Numbered from the stretch's first letter, positions 17,430 through 27,175 are shown. The stretch: 64,000 nucleotides of DNA from G038396625 sp038396625 (GCA_038396625.1 CP121688.1:1674001-1738000); one strand, 5' to 3'. A program made the numbers and translations. Notes: generated from the letters alone by a model not told the origin.

Positions 17430-18569
17430 ATGAAGGAATTAGGCATCTATATTCATATCCCTTTTTGTATACAAAAATGTTTCTACTGTGATTTTCACTC
17501 TTATAGCAATATGCAGCATAGAATCATGGCGTATATAAATGCATTGATAAAAGAAATGGATTCATGGAAAGAGAAGTTGGCAAATTATCAAATCAAATCT
17601 GTTTTTATAGGAGGAGGAACACCTTCCATTGTGCCCATCGATGCGATAGATAAAATAATAAATACGCTGCATACTTCATTTCGTTTATCCTCTGATTTAG
17701 AGTTTACGATTGAAAGCAATCCTGGAACTTTAGAAAAACAAAAAATAAAATATTATTTGGAGAATGATATCAATCGGTTAAGCATAGGATTGCAAGCATG
17801 GCAAAATCCATTGCTGAAAGAATTAGGCAGAATACACACCCAAGAAATGTTTGTAAAAAATTATCTATTAGCAAGAGAGATGGGTTTTAAAAATATTAAT
17901 GTAGACATAATGTTTGGATTACCACATCAAACCAGTGCCCAATGGGAAGAAACCTTGCGTAATGTTGTAGTATTGCAACCAGAGCATATCTCAGCATATA
18001 GCTTAAAAATTGAGGATAATACGATATTTGGAAAGAAATATGACAAAGGAATGCTACAATTGCCTAGTGAAGAAGAAGATCGATGGATGTACCATTTCGC
18101 CATAGATTTTTTACAAAATTATCAATATCAGCATTATGAAATATCAAATTTTTCCAAAGAGGATAAAGCTTGTATGCATAACAAAATATATTGGTATAAT
18201 GAAGAATATATTGGATTTGGATTAGGAGCCCATTCCTATATTGATCAAATGCGATTTTCTAATGAAATCTTATTAGACAAATATGTGGAGGCGATCGAAA
18301 AAAAACAGCTCCCTTGCACATCTAAAGAAAAAATTTCACTTCATGATGAAGTTGCTGAAACCATGTTTTTAGGTTTAAGGATGATGGAAGGGATAGATAT
18401 CGAAAAGTTTACTAGAAGATTTGGATTCAGTCCTTTTAAAATATATGCTTCGCAAATCTCAAAGTTACAGGACAGAGGTTTGCTGATAGTAGAGGGTGAA
18501 AAGATGAAATTAACAAGAAAGGGAATTGATTTATCCAATACTGTGTTTGTGGAGTTTCTACTAGATTAA
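17430..18569 (+). CDS. hemW: Radical SAM heme chaperone HemW
   Basis: The 379-residue protein has the radical SAM cysteines C13, C17 and C20 (CIQKCFYC), GGGTPS, the downstream radical SAM strands and the C-terminal HemW domain (NKIYWYNEEYIGFGLGAHSY). HemW binds heme and hands it to target proteins; older annotations call it oxygen-independent coproporphyrinogen oxidase. ATG 17430 is behind AAAGGGAGGAAGG; the longer upstream frame overlaps lepA and its terminator and is not used. It precedes hrcA as in Bacillus. Confidence 0.92.
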   Translation: MKELGIYIHIPFCIQKCFYCDFHSYSNMQHRIMAYINALIKEMDSWKEKLANYQIKSVFIGGGTPSIVPIDAIDKIINTLHTSFRLSSDLEFTIESNPGTLEKQKIKYYLENDINRLSIGLQAWQNPLLKELGRIHTQEMFVKNYLLAREMGFKNINVDIMFGLPHQTSAQWEETLRNVVVLQPEHISAYSLKIEDNTIFGKKYDKGMLQLPSEEEDRWMYHFAIDFLQNYQYQHYEISNFSKEDKACMHNKIYWYNEEYIGFGLGAHSYIDQMRFSNEILLDKYVEAIEKKQLPCTSKEKISLHDEVAETMFLGLRMMEGIDIEKFTRRFGFSPFKIYASQISKLQDRGLLIVEGEKMKLTRKGIDLSNTVFVEFLLD

Positions 18570-18587
18570 AAAAATATGAAAAGTCTA

Positions 18588-18616
18588 TTGACAAATTATT
18601 TTTTTAATGATAATTT
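18588..18616 (+). promoter_or_regulatory. Sigma-A promoter of the hrcA heat-shock operon
   Basis: Consensus TTGACA (18588-18593) is followed after 17 bp by TAATTT (18611-18616). The CIRCE operator lies immediately downstream, so HrcA bound there would block initiation or escape. Confidence 0.8.
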
Positions 18617-18630
18617 AAAATCATAATAGA

Positions 18631-18657
18631 TTAGCACTCAACACTAGAGAGTGCTAA
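18631..18657. promoter_or_regulatory. CIRCE operator (HrcA binding site)
   Basis: TTAGCACTC and GAGTGCTAA are separated by exactly 9 bp, a perfect match to the CIRCE consensus. It ends 17 bp before the hrcA ATG, so it also lies in the mRNA leader. Confidence 0.97.
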
Positions 18658-18674
18658 CAAATGGGAGTGATATT

Positions 18675-19706
18675 ATGGAGCTGGGAGATAGAAAGTTAAA
18701 GATCCTGCAGGCCATAATAAAGGATTTTATTTTAACTGCTGAACCTGTTGGATCAAGGACGCTAGCCAAAAAATATGATTTAGGTATCAGTTCCGCTACA
18801 ATACGAAATGAAATGGCAGACTTAGAAGAATTGGGATATCTACAACAACCTCATACTTCGGCAGGTAGAATACCATCAGATAAAGGATATCGACTATATG
18901 TAGACAATTTGATGATTATTAAGAAGTTAGCAGAACAGCAAAAAAATATCATCAGAGAAAGCTTTCTACAAAGTATAGGCGAATTGGAAGAGGTTATAAA
19001 AGTAACTTCTAAAGTCCTGTCACAGATGACGAGATTAACCTCTGTTGTTCTATCGCCTCAGTTTAAAGAGAGTAAATTAAAGCATATTCAACTGGTTCCT
19101 ATTGATGAAAAAAATATGTTGTTAGTAATCGTATCAGAGTCTGGGGTTGTGAAGCATGCAGTATTAAAAACTACGGAAAAATGTACCCCGCATAATTTAG
19201 AGATAATATCCAAAATGTTAAATATCAAGCTCCAAGGTCTTACCATTAAAAATATTATACGAAAAACAGTAGATGATATGGATCATGAAATGAAGATGTT
19301 TAATTCAGTTATTGATTCTGTAGTTCCTATACTACTGACGACACTAGAGGAAATGGTTAATGTGAATTTGTACTTGGATGGATTAACCAATATTTTTAAT
19401 CTTCCAGAGTATCATGATATAGAAAAAGCTAGAGATTTTGTAGCGATGTTAGATCAGAAACAAGATATTACAGATTTGTTAATGAATAGCAAAGACGATG
19501 TGGATATTATTATTGGTAAAGAGAATAGACATGAAGAGATGAAGGATTGTAGTTTAGTTACAGCAACCTATAAAGTAAATGGTCTAGTTGTAGGAAAAAT
19601 TGGTGTTATTGGTCCTACAAGAATGGATTATGAAAGTATTGTTTCTGTAATGGATTTTATGAGAAAGAATTTGACAGAAGTATTTGATGCATCTCGAAAA
19701 AGATAG
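18675..19706 (+). CDS. hrcA: Heat-inducible transcription repressor HrcA
   Basis: The 343-residue protein has the N-terminal winged helix (GSRTLAKKYDLGISSATIRNEMADLEELGYL, residues about 29-59), the conserved QPHTSAGRIPSDKGYR segment, and the C-terminal GAF-like and dimerisation regions with IGVIGPTRMDY. HrcA represses class I heat-shock operons at CIRCE and needs GroE for activity. ATG 18675 has GGGAGTGA upstream; the longer frame from 18651 would start within CIRCE. It is first gene of hrcA-grpE-dnaK-dnaJ and autoregulated. Confidence 0.96.
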   Translation: MELGDRKLKILQAIIKDFILTAEPVGSRTLAKKYDLGISSATIRNEMADLEELGYLQQPHTSAGRIPSDKGYRLYVDNLMIIKKLAEQQKNIIRESFLQSIGELEEVIKVTSKVLSQMTRLTSVVLSPQFKESKLKHIQLVPIDEKNMLLVIVSESGVVKHAVLKTTEKCTPHNLEIISKMLNIKLQGLTIKNIIRKTVDDMDHEMKMFNSVIDSVVPILLTTLEEMVNVNLYLDGLTNIFNLPEYHDIEKARDFVAMLDQKQDITDLLMNSKDDVDIIIGKENRHEEMKDCSLVTATYKVNGLVVGKIGVIGPTRMDYESIVSVMDFMRKNLTEVFDASRKR

Positions 19707-19710
19707 CTTA

Positions 19711-19746
19711 TATAGTGCAAAATATTGTTCTATATTTTGCACTATA
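19711..19746 (+). repeat. 15-bp perfect hairpin between hrcA and grpE
   Basis: TATAGTGCAAAATAT and ATATTTTGCACTATA form a perfect stem with a 6-nt loop, 5 nt after the hrcA stop. There is no T-run after it, so it looks more like an mRNA processing or stabilising structure, or a leaky terminator, than a full stop. Confidence 0.65.
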
Positions 19747-19863
19747 TATATGCTTTCATTGATTGGTAAAGCTTAACATACTGAAAAGAATTTGTATATA
19801 TGTATATGACTGAAAAGGATACAATACATACATTTTAAATATAAATCTAGGTAGGTGGTCAAA

Positions 19864-20442
19864 ATGGAACAAAAAGATTATCAAGACAAAAATCATAATG
19901 AATTAGAGATGGATGAAACAGTAGATAGTAATTTAGAGGCAACACAAGAAACAACACAAGAACAATCAGAAGCTGTAAAAGCAGATGACTGTGAAATGCA
20001 GTATGACCAGCTTCAGCAAGAACACGAAGCTCTCAATAATAAATACTTAAGGACAGTAGCAGATTTTCAAAACTATAGAAAAAGAGTAGAAAAAGAAAAA
20101 AGTGATATTCATCATTATGCCAATGAAAAATTAATTCAAGATTTACTTCCGGTGGTAGATAATTTAGAAAGAGCTATAAAATCTGCAGAAGAAGAAGGAA
20201 AAGACAAAACTTTTATTAAGGGAATTGAAATGATCCTTCAACAATTTTTAGATGTGTTGAAGAAAAATGGTGTTGAAGAAATTCAAACTATGGGTGAAGC
20301 ATTTGATCCAAATTATCATCATGCTGTATTACAAGAAGAAAATGAAAATCATGAATCTAATACCATAACAGATGTATTTCAAAAAGGATATACATTAAAT
20401 GGAAAAGTAATAAGACCCAGTATGGTGAAAGTAGTAAGCTAA
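19864..20442 (+). CDS. grpE: Nucleotide exchange factor GrpE
   Basis: The 192-residue protein has an acidic glutamine-rich N-terminus, a long coiled-coil helix (about 40-110, with LRTVADFQNYRKRVEKEK), LLPVVDNLERAI and the C-terminal beta wing with YHHAVLQEE and GYTLNGKVIRPSMVKV. GrpE releases ADP from DnaK. ATG 19864 follows AGGTGG; the GTG at 19855 lies within that site. The gene is the second in the CIRCE-controlled operon. Confidence 0.96.
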   Translation: MEQKDYQDKNHNELEMDETVDSNLEATQETTQEQSEAVKADDCEMQYDQLQQEHEALNNKYLRTVADFQNYRKRVEKEKSDIHHYANEKLIQDLLPVVDNLERAIKSAEEEGKDKTFIKGIEMILQQFLDVLKKNGVEEIQTMGEAFDPNYHHAVLQEENENHESNTITDVFQKGYTLNGKVIRPSMVKVVS

Positions 20443-20482
20443 AAATACATTTTAAGCATATATTGAAGGAGGAAATTGTACT

Positions 20483-22324
20483 ATGGGTAAAATAATAGGT
20501 ATTGATTTAGGAACAACTAACTCATGTGTATCTGTTTTAGAGGGAGGAGAACCAGTTGTAATTCCTAATGCAGAAGGAAATAGAACAACACCATCGGTGG
20601 TTGCATTCACAAAAAGTGGTGAAAGACTTGTAGGTGAGACTGCAAAAAGACAAGCTATTACCAACCCTGATAGAACGATCATTTCTATAAAAAGAGAAAT
20701 GGGAACAGACTATAAGGTAAATGTTGATGGAAAAGATTACACGCCACAAGATATTTCAGCGATGATTCTTATGAAATTAAAGGCAGATGCCGAAAGTTAT
20801 TTAGGAGAAAAAGTAACCGAAGCAGTAATTACAGTGCCTGCATATTTTACAGACAGCCAAAGACAAGCGACAAAAGATGCTGGTAAAATTGCAGGATTAG
20901 AAGTAAAGAGAATTATCAATGAACCAACTGCAGCGTCTCTTGCTTATGGCCTTGATAAAGAGACAGATCATCATAAAATTATGGTATTTGACCTAGGCGG
21001 TGGTACTTTTGATGTGTCTATATTAGAATTAGGTGATGGTGTGTTTGAAGTATTGGCCACTCATGGAAACAACCATCTCGGTGGAGATGACTTTGATCAG
21101 GCGATTATTGACTTTTTGGCGGAATCCTTTAAAAAAGAACATGGTGTTGATTTAAGAAACGATAAAATGTCTTTACAAAGATTAAAAGAAGCTGCTGAAA
21201 AAGCAAAAAAAGAGTTGTCTAGTACACAAACAGCGAATATCAATTTACCATTTATTACTGCAACAGCAGAGGGACCATTGCATTTAAACATAGATTTAAC
21301 AAGAGCAAAGTTTAATCAACTTACAGAAAATTTGGTAGAAGCTACAATGGAACCAGCGCGAAAAGCATTAAGGGATGCGAATTTAGCGCCTGCAGATATT
21401 GAAAAGGTAATTCTTGTAGGAGGTTCCACAAGAATTCCAGCAGTGCAAGAAGCAGTAAAAAAACTTACAGGAAAAGATCCTCACAAAGGTGTTAACCCTG
21501 ATGAATGTGTAGCAATTGGTGCAGCAGTACAAGGAGGCGTATTAACCGGAGAAGTGAAGGATGTATTGCTATTGGATGTAACACCGCTATCCTTAGGTAT
21601 TGAAACACTTGGTGGTGTATTTACAAAGTTGATTGAGAGAAATACTACGATTCCTACGAAAAAGAGCCAGGTTTTCTCTACTGCCGCAGATAATCAAACC
21701 GCGGTAGATATCCATGTGCTACAAGGAGAAAGACAAATGGCTGGTGACAACATTACATTAGGCAGATTCCAGCTTGGTGGGATTATGCCAGCACCTAGAG
21801 GGGTTCCTCAAATTGAAGTTACCTTTGACATTGATGCCAATGGAATTGTAAATGTTAGTGCCAAGGATAAGGGTACTGGAAAAGAGCAGAAGATTACTAT
21901 CACAGCTTCAACAAACTTATCTGACGATGAAATTGAAAAGAAAGTAAAAGAAGCTGAAAAGTTTGCAGAAGAAGATAAGCAGAAAAAAGAAGCAATTGAG
22001 ATAAGAAATAAAGCAGATTCAATGGTGTATGAGACAGAAAAAGCATTAAAAGAAGTAGGAGATAAGATTAGTGGCGATGATAAAACAAAGGTAGAAACTG
22101 CATTAGAAGCGCTTAAAAAATCTCTAGAAGGAGATAATACAGAAGAAATCACAAAAGCCACAGAAGAATTAACAAGTGCTTTCCATGTATTGTCTCAAAA
22201 AATGTATGAGCAAGCAGCTGCACAGCAGGGGAATGCACAAGAAGGACCAGGTCAAGCTTCAGAAAACCAGCAAGATGATAATGTAGTAGATGCAGATTAT
22301 GAAGTAGTAGATGATGATAAGTAA
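20483..22324 (+). CDS. dnaK: Chaperone DnaK (Hsp70)
   Basis: The 613-residue protein is full-length Hsp70 of the Gram-positive type: ATPase domain with GIDLGTTNSCVSV, DLGGGTFDVSIL and VGGSTRIPAVQ, linker DVLLLDVTPLSLGIET, substrate-binding domain and helical lid, ending in an acidic DADYEVVDDDK tail. It lacks the insertion in lobe I found in proteobacterial DnaK. It binds unfolded peptides with DnaJ and GrpE. GAAGGAGG precedes ATG, and the next gene, dnaJ, is in the same operon. Confidence 0.98.
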   Translation: MGKIIGIDLGTTNSCVSVLEGGEPVVIPNAEGNRTTPSVVAFTKSGERLVGETAKRQAITNPDRTIISIKREMGTDYKVNVDGKDYTPQDISAMILMKLKADAESYLGEKVTEAVITVPAYFTDSQRQATKDAGKIAGLEVKRIINEPTAASLAYGLDKETDHHKIMVFDLGGGTFDVSILELGDGVFEVLATHGNNHLGGDDFDQAIIDFLAESFKKEHGVDLRNDKMSLQRLKEAAEKAKKELSSTQTANINLPFITATAEGPLHLNIDLTRAKFNQLTENLVEATMEPARKALRDANLAPADIEKVILVGGSTRIPAVQEAVKKLTGKDPHKGVNPDECVAIGAAVQGGVLTGEVKDVLLLDVTPLSLGIETLGGVFTKLIERNTTIPTKKSQVFSTAADNQTAVDIHVLQGERQMAGDNITLGRFQLGGIMPAPRGVPQIEVTFDIDANGIVNVSAKDKGTGKEQKITITASTNLSDDEIEKKVKEAEKFAEEDKQKKEAIEIRNKADSMVYETEKALKEVGDKISGDDKTKVETALEALKKSLEGDNTEEITKATEELTSAFHVLSQKMYEQAAAQQGNAQEGPGQASENQQDDNVVDADYEVVDDDK

Positions 22325-22334
22325 GATCCATATG

Positions 22335-22354
22335 AGGCACCCGACTGGGTGCCT
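22335..22354 (+). repeat. GC-rich hairpin between dnaK and dnaJ
   Basis: AGGCACCC / GGGTGCCT with a GACT loop gives an 8-bp strong stem without a T-run. It probably attenuates or protects the dnaK message, giving less dnaJ than dnaK. Confidence 0.7.
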
Positions 22355-22458
22355 TGTAAATGTAGAAATGATCTTGCATAAAACGAAGATTTTGCATATA
22401 ATTGAACTAGTTTGTGATTTTCTCACAAAACCTGAGAAATGGAAAGGTGGTGAGAAGG

Positions 22459-23592
22459 ATGTCTAAAAGGGATTATTATGAAATTCTAGATATTGAGAAA
22501 GGTGCTGATGAGCAAGCCATTAAAAGGGCCTACAGAAAAATGGCTATGAAATATCATCCCGATAGAAATCCTGGAGATAAGGAAGCAGAAGAAAAATTTA
22601 AAGAAGTAAATGAGGCCTATGAAATTTTAAGTGATCCCAATAAGAGAGCTAAGTATGATCAATTTGGTCATGCAGGAGTAGATCCTAATGCACAAGGAGG
22701 TTTTGGTGGTGCATCGGGCTTTGGCGGCTTTGATGATATCTTTGGAGATATATTTGACATGTTTGGCGGCGGTTTTTCTGGTGGAAGGAGAAGAACAGGA
22801 CCTCAGAAGGGTGCTGATTTAAAATATGAGCTAGGCATAAGCTTTGAAGAGGCTGCTTTTGGTGCTGAAAAAGAGATTAGTATTTCTAGACATGAGAACT
22901 GTAGCGCTTGTGATGGAACAGGAGCAAAGCCTGGAACCACCAAAAAAACTTGTTCCAAATGTAATGGTACTGGAGAACTGCGTTACGCACAGAGAACACC
23001 ATTGGGACAGTTTGTAAATGTAAAAACGTGCGATGAATGTCATGGGGAAGGAAGTATTATTGAAAAACCTTGTGATCAATGTAATGGAACAGGAAAAGAA
23101 CGTAAGGACAAAAAAGTCCAAATCAAAATTCCTGCAGGGGTAGATACGGGATCTGTTATTCCATTAAGAGGAGAAGGAGAACCTGGCATCAAAGGTGGTC
23201 CAGCGGGGGATCTATATATTGTTTTAAGAGTAAAGCCACATGAAATATTTAAGCGAGATGCCAATGACGTTATTTGCGAGGTACCTATTACATTTGTACA
23301 GGCAGCCTTGGGTGATGAGTTGGTAGTTCCCACCTTAGATGGGAAAATCAAATATAAAATTCCAGAAGGAACCCAAAGTGGAACAATCTTTAGGATTAAA
23401 GGGAAAGGGATTCCTAATCTGAGAGGGTACGGCAGAGGAGATCACTACGTTAAAGTTATTGTTGAAATCCCAAAAAAACTTAATGAAAAACAAAAAGAAC
23501 TACTGAAAAAATTTGCTGAAGTAATGGGCGAAGATGTGCATGAACAAAGAAAGACTTTTTTTGGGAAGGTAAAGGATGCATTTGGTATTTAA
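22459..23592 (+). CDS. dnaJ: Chaperone protein DnaJ (Hsp40)
   Basis: The 377-residue type I DnaJ has the J domain with YHPDRNPG, a G/F-rich linker (GGFGGASGFGGF), four zinc-binding CxxCxGxG motifs (CSACDGTG, CSKCNGTG, CDECHGEG, CDQCNGTG) and C-terminal substrate-binding domains. It stimulates DnaK ATPase and delivers clients. ATG 22459 follows AAAGGTGGTGAGAAGG; the longer upstream frame is non-coding. A palindromic terminator follows. Confidence 0.97.
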   Translation: MSKRDYYEILDIEKGADEQAIKRAYRKMAMKYHPDRNPGDKEAEEKFKEVNEAYEILSDPNKRAKYDQFGHAGVDPNAQGGFGGASGFGGFDDIFGDIFDMFGGGFSGGRRRTGPQKGADLKYELGISFEEAAFGAEKEISISRHENCSACDGTGAKPGTTKKTCSKCNGTGELRYAQRTPLGQFVNVKTCDECHGEGSIIEKPCDQCNGTGKERKDKKVQIKIPAGVDTGSVIPLRGEGEPGIKGGPAGDLYIVLRVKPHEIFKRDANDVICEVPITFVQAALGDELVVPTLDGKIKYKIPEGTQSGTIFRIKGKGIPNLRGYGRGDHYVKVIVEIPKKLNEKQKELLKKFAEVMGEDVHEQRKTFFGKVKDAFGI

Positions 23593-23596
23593 ACAG

Positions 23597-23618
23597 ACAC
23601 CCAGTAATTACTGGGTGT
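23597..23618 (+). terminator. Palindromic terminator after dnaJ
   Basis: A perfect 22-bp palindrome (arms ACACCCAGT / ACTGGGTGT, AATT loop) followed by TTCG and a T-rich run after 15 nt. Confidence 0.7.
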
Positions 23619-23724
23619 TTCGTCATTGATTGATTTTTTTTACTTTTTTATGAATTTCTGGTAAATCATAATAGGATGGGGTATAATAACACATGAAAAG
23701 CTCGAAGCTATGGAGGTTTTGCAT

Positions 23725-24681
23725 ATGAAATGGATAGAAGTAAAAATTAAAACAACTACAGAGGCTGTAGAGGCGGTGGCCAATATTTTATATGATGTTG
23801 GCGTAGGTGGGGTAGCAATTGAAGACCCTAATGATTCGATATTTAAAGAAAAAGAAGAAGGTGACTGGGATTATGTTGATGAGTCGATCTTGAAGAATGG
23901 CTATGAAGGTGCCATCATAAAGGGGTATCTTCCTGAGAGTGAAGATTTATTAGATAAAATCGAACTCATTAAACAAAATGTAGAAAAAATACCACTGTAC
24001 AATCTTGATAAAGGATTAGGAGAAGTCACAACAACAGAAGTTTATGAAGAAGATTGGGCAAATGCATGGAAAAAATATTATAAACCCAAAAAAATTGGGG
24101 ATAGAATTGTAATTAAACCTTCTTGGGAAGTGTATCAAGCAAAGTCCAATGAAATAATTGTAGAACTTGATCCTGGCATGGCATTTGGAACGGGAACACA
24201 TGAGACGACTATGATGTGTGTACAAAATTTAGAAAAATATATAAAAAAAGATAGTATTGTATTTGATATAGGCTGTGGAAGCGGCATTCTTTCCATTGTA
24301 TCTGCAAAACTAGGAGCCCATCAAGTGATCGGTGTGGATTTAGATGAGGTAGCAGTGAAGGTCTCTAGACAAAATGTACTGGATAATCAAGTAGAAAATA
24401 TTGTTGACATCAAACATGGAAATCTAATGGATACAATAGATCACCAAGCAGATATTATTGTCGCCAACATTATAGCAGATGTGATTATCTATTTAGCGTC
24501 ATACATAAATAAATTTGTGAAAAAAGATGGTGTTTTCATTGCTTCGGGTATTATTTTAGAAAAAATTGATGAAGTAGTAGATGCATTAAAGAAAAATGAC
24601 ATGCGTATTATAGATATTCAAAAAAAGGGAGAATGGTCAGCGATTGTTGCACAGCCGGAGGGTGAAATGATTCATGCATAG
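23725..24681 (+). CDS. prmA: Ribosomal protein L11 methyltransferase
   Basis: The 318-residue protein has the PrmA N-terminal domain (KWIEVKIKTTTEAVEAVANIL), FGTGTHETT and the SAM site FDIGCGSGILSI, then VANIIADVI. PrmA trimethylates lysines and the N-terminus of L11. ATG 23725 is behind GGAGGT (23712-23717). A TATAAT at 23682-23687 suggests a separate promoter after the dnaJ terminator. It overlaps rsmE by 8 nt. Confidence 0.95.
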   Translation: MKWIEVKIKTTTEAVEAVANILYDVGVGGVAIEDPNDSIFKEKEEGDWDYVDESILKNGYEGAIIKGYLPESEDLLDKIELIKQNVEKIPLYNLDKGLGEVTTTEVYEEDWANAWKKYYKPKKIGDRIVIKPSWEVYQAKSNEIIVELDPGMAFGTGTHETTMMCVQNLEKYIKKDSIVFDIGCGSGILSIVSAKLGAHQVIGVDLDEVAVKVSRQNVLDNQVENIVDIKHGNLMDTIDHQADIIVANIIADVIIYLASYINKFVKKDGVFIASGIILEKIDEVVDALKKNDMRIIDIQKKGEWSAIVAQPEGEMIHA

Positions 24682-25435
24682 ATTTTTTGTGGATAAAAAC
24701 AATGTTTTAGAAGATGAAGGAATGATTTTGATCAATAATCAGGATGATGTAAAGCATATTACCAAAGTATTAAGGCTTACAGAAAAAGAAAGGGTAGAGG
24801 TATGTGATGGTGATCGTTATGATTATATAGGAGAAATTATTTCTGCAACAAAGACAGAGGTGAGAGTAAGGATTATAGAAAAGTATTCTTCAAAAACAGA
24901 AGCAAATATTTGTATAACCCTTTATCAAGGTCTCCCGAAGTCAGCCAAAATGGATATAATTGTACAAAAATGTACGGAACTTGGCGTCAACCAAATTGTT
25001 CCTCTTATGACACAGCGTACAGTTGTTCAGTTGAAGGATAAAAAGTCTGAAGAAAAAAAGCTCGAGCGATGGCAAAAAATTGCTGATGAAGCGGCGAAGC
25101 AATGTAAGAGAGGTATTCTTCCGAATATAAGTGCACCCATAACATTTCAACAAATGCTAAAGCATATGAGCGAATATGATTTAATTGTGATCCCTTATGA
25201 AAAAGAAGAAGCTATAGGTTTAAAAAGCATTATAAGAAAAAATGATGCCTTTAAAAAAGTTGCAATCATTATTGGTCCAGAAGGTGGATTTGAAGAAGAT
25301 GAGGTTATGGCAGCAAAAGATGCAGGTGCAGTTCCCCTCACTTTGGGACCTAGAATACTAAGAACTGAAACTGCTGGCTTTGTTACCTTAAGCATATTGA
25401 TGTATGAGTTGGGAGACTTAGGAGGCACAAAATGA
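24674..25435 (+). CDS. rsmE: 16S rRNA (uracil(1498)-N3)-methyltransferase
   Basis: The 253-residue SPOUT-class protein starts with the PUA-like MHRFFV domain and carries the knotted methyltransferase domain with IIGPEGGFEEDEV and LGPRILRTETAGF. RsmE methylates U1498 in the decoding region. The ATG lies within the end of prmA, with GGAGGGTGA upstream, so the genes are translationally coupled. A 4-nt overlap (ATGA) follows with mtaB. Confidence 0.95.
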   Translation: MHRFFVDKNNVLEDEGMILINNQDDVKHITKVLRLTEKERVEVCDGDRYDYIGEIISATKTEVRVRIIEKYSSKTEANICITLYQGLPKSAKMDIIVQKCTELGVNQIVPLMTQRTVVQLKDKKSEEKKLERWQKIADEAAKQCKRGILPNISAPITFQQMLKHMSEYDLIVIPYEKEEAIGLKSIIRKNDAFKKVAIIIGPEGGFEEDEVMAAKDAGAVPLTLGPRILRTETAGFVTLSILMYELGDLGGTK

Positions 25436-26742
25436 AAAAAGTAGCATTTTATACCCTTGGATGTAAAGTGAATCAGTATGAAACAGAGGCTATGGGAGAA
25501 ATTTTTGAAGGAGCTGGATATCAAATAGTAGAGAGTGAATCCTTAGCTGATGTATATGTTATCAATACTTGTACTGTGACAAATTTAGGGGATAGAAAAT
25601 CGAGACAATTTATTCGAAGAGCAAAGAGAAAGAATCCAGATGCAATTATAGCGGTAGTAGGATGCTATTCTCAAACAGCACCTGAGGAAGTACAATCCAT
25701 TGAGGGCGTGAATATCATCCTAGGCACCAATGATCGAAATAAAATTGTGCAATATGTAAAAAAAGTCCAAGAAGAAAATAAAAAAATCAACGTAGTTCAA
25801 GACATTATGGAAATTCGTGCTTTTGAAGAAATGAAGATTGGTGAGATAAAAGGCAAGACCCGTGCCTACCTCAAAATTCAAGAAGGTTGTAATCAATACT
25901 GCACGTATTGTATTATCCCATATGCTAGAGGCCCTGTTCGAAGTAGAAAAATTGAAGATATTATAGCAGAAGTAAAGAGACTGGCAAATAATGATTTTAA
26001 AGAAGTTGTTCTTACGGGGATTCATGTAGCATCCTATGGAAAAGAATTTAAAGATATTTCCTTGCTAGATGTCATCAAAAAAGTGCATGCGATAGAAGGG
26101 ATTGAACGAATAAGATTAAGCTCTATTGAACCTACAATCATGACGGAAACATTTGTGACAGAAATAGCAGCATTAAAAAAAGTTTGCCCACATTTTCATT
26201 TGTCTTTACAAAGTGGCTGTGATGAAACTTTACAAAGAATGAATAGAAAATATACTACTAATGAATACAAAATAATTGTAGATCGATTGAGAAAATACAT
26301 GCCAGAAGTATCTATCACTACAGATATTATGGTAGGATTTCCTGGGGAAACAGAAGAAGAATTTGAGAAAACGCTGCAATTTGTTAAAACAATAGGTTTT
26401 AGCCAAATCCATGTATTTAAATATTCTCCTCGTAAAGGGACGCCCGCAGCTAAATATGAAAATCAAGTTGCATCTAAAGTCAAAAATGCAAGAAGTGAAA
26501 GATTAATTGATGCAGCAAAAAAAAGCATGATTGCATATCATGAGAAATTTATTGGAAAGATAAAAGATGTCCTTTTTGAAACGGATAGCCATGAAATGCA
26601 AGGTTACTATGAAGGATTAACAGATAATTATATGCGCGTATTATGTAAATCGAAAGAATCCTTAGAAGGCAAGCTGCAGAAAGTGCAATTAAAAGAAATT
26701 GCTGGGGAAGCAGTAATAGGTCAACTAATACAAAATAGATAG
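25432..26742 (+). CDS. mtaB: tRNA t6A37 methylthiotransferase MtaB
   Basis: The 436-residue protein has the MTTase N-terminal domain (YTLGCKVNQYETEAM, NTCTVT, GCYSQ), the radical SAM core (CNQYCTYCIIPYARGPVRSR) and a C-terminal TRAM domain. It adds a methylthio group to t6A37 in tRNAs reading ANN codons. Start of CKVNQ rather than a CQMN motif separates it from MiaB. It is the last gene of the heat-shock-linked translation cluster, coupled to rsmE. Confidence 0.94.
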   Translation: MKKVAFYTLGCKVNQYETEAMGEIFEGAGYQIVESESLADVYVINTCTVTNLGDRKSRQFIRRAKRKNPDAIIAVVGCYSQTAPEEVQSIEGVNIILGTNDRNKIVQYVKKVQEENKKINVVQDIMEIRAFEEMKIGEIKGKTRAYLKIQEGCNQYCTYCIIPYARGPVRSRKIEDIIAEVKRLANNDFKEVVLTGIHVASYGKEFKDISLLDVIKKVHAIEGIERIRLSSIEPTIMTETFVTEIAALKKVCPHFHLSLQSGCDETLQRMNRKYTTNEYKIIVDRLRKYMPEVSITTDIMVGFPGETEEEFEKTLQFVKTIGFSQIHVFKYSPRKGTPAAKYENQVASKVKNARSERLIDAAKKSMIAYHEKFIGKIKDVLFETDSHEMQGYYEGLTDNYMRVLCKSKESLEGKLQKVQLKEIAGEAVIGQLIQNR

Positions 26743-26824
26743 ATATAAAAGAAGGAATTCTTTAGTTTTTGTTGAATATCAACAAAGATAGGTCTTTTGT
26801 AATCCTGTAAAGGAGGTGAATTGA

Positions 26825-27169
26825 ATGGCTGAATGTATTTTTTGTAAGATTGTATCGAAAGAAATTCCTGCAAAAGTTGTATATGAGGATGATTTGATTA
26901 TGGCTTTTCATGATATTGAGCCCCAGGCTCCGGCACATGTAGTCATTATTCCCAAAGACCATATAAAATCAATAGATCATATTTCTGATATACATAAAGA
27001 TCTGCTAGGGCATATTCTCCTTTCTATAAAAAATATTGCAAAGGAGCTAGGAATAAGTGAAAATGGCTATAGAATCATTAATAACTGTGGCTCATTAGGG
27101 GGACAAACTGTAGACCATGTTCATTTCCATTTACTAGGCGGTCGACAAATGCAGTGGCCTCCAGGCTAA
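26825..27169 (+). CDS. hinT: HIT family purine nucleotide phosphoramidase (HinT-like)
   Basis: The 114-residue protein has CIFCKIV at the N-terminus and the histidine triad HVHFHLLGG near the end, followed by the WPPG C-terminus typical of the HinT branch. The family hydrolyses AMP-lysine and other nucleoside phosphoramidates. AAAGGAGGTGAATTGA precedes ATG. It is 82 nt after mtaB with no terminator seen, so readthrough is possible. Confidence 0.93.
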   Translation: MAECIFCKIVSKEIPAKVVYEDDLIMAFHDIEPQAPAHVVIIPKDHIKSIDHISDIHKDLLGHILLSIKNIAKELGISENGYRIINNCGSLGGQTVDHVHFHLLGGRQMQWPPG

Positions 27170-27175
27170 AAAATG

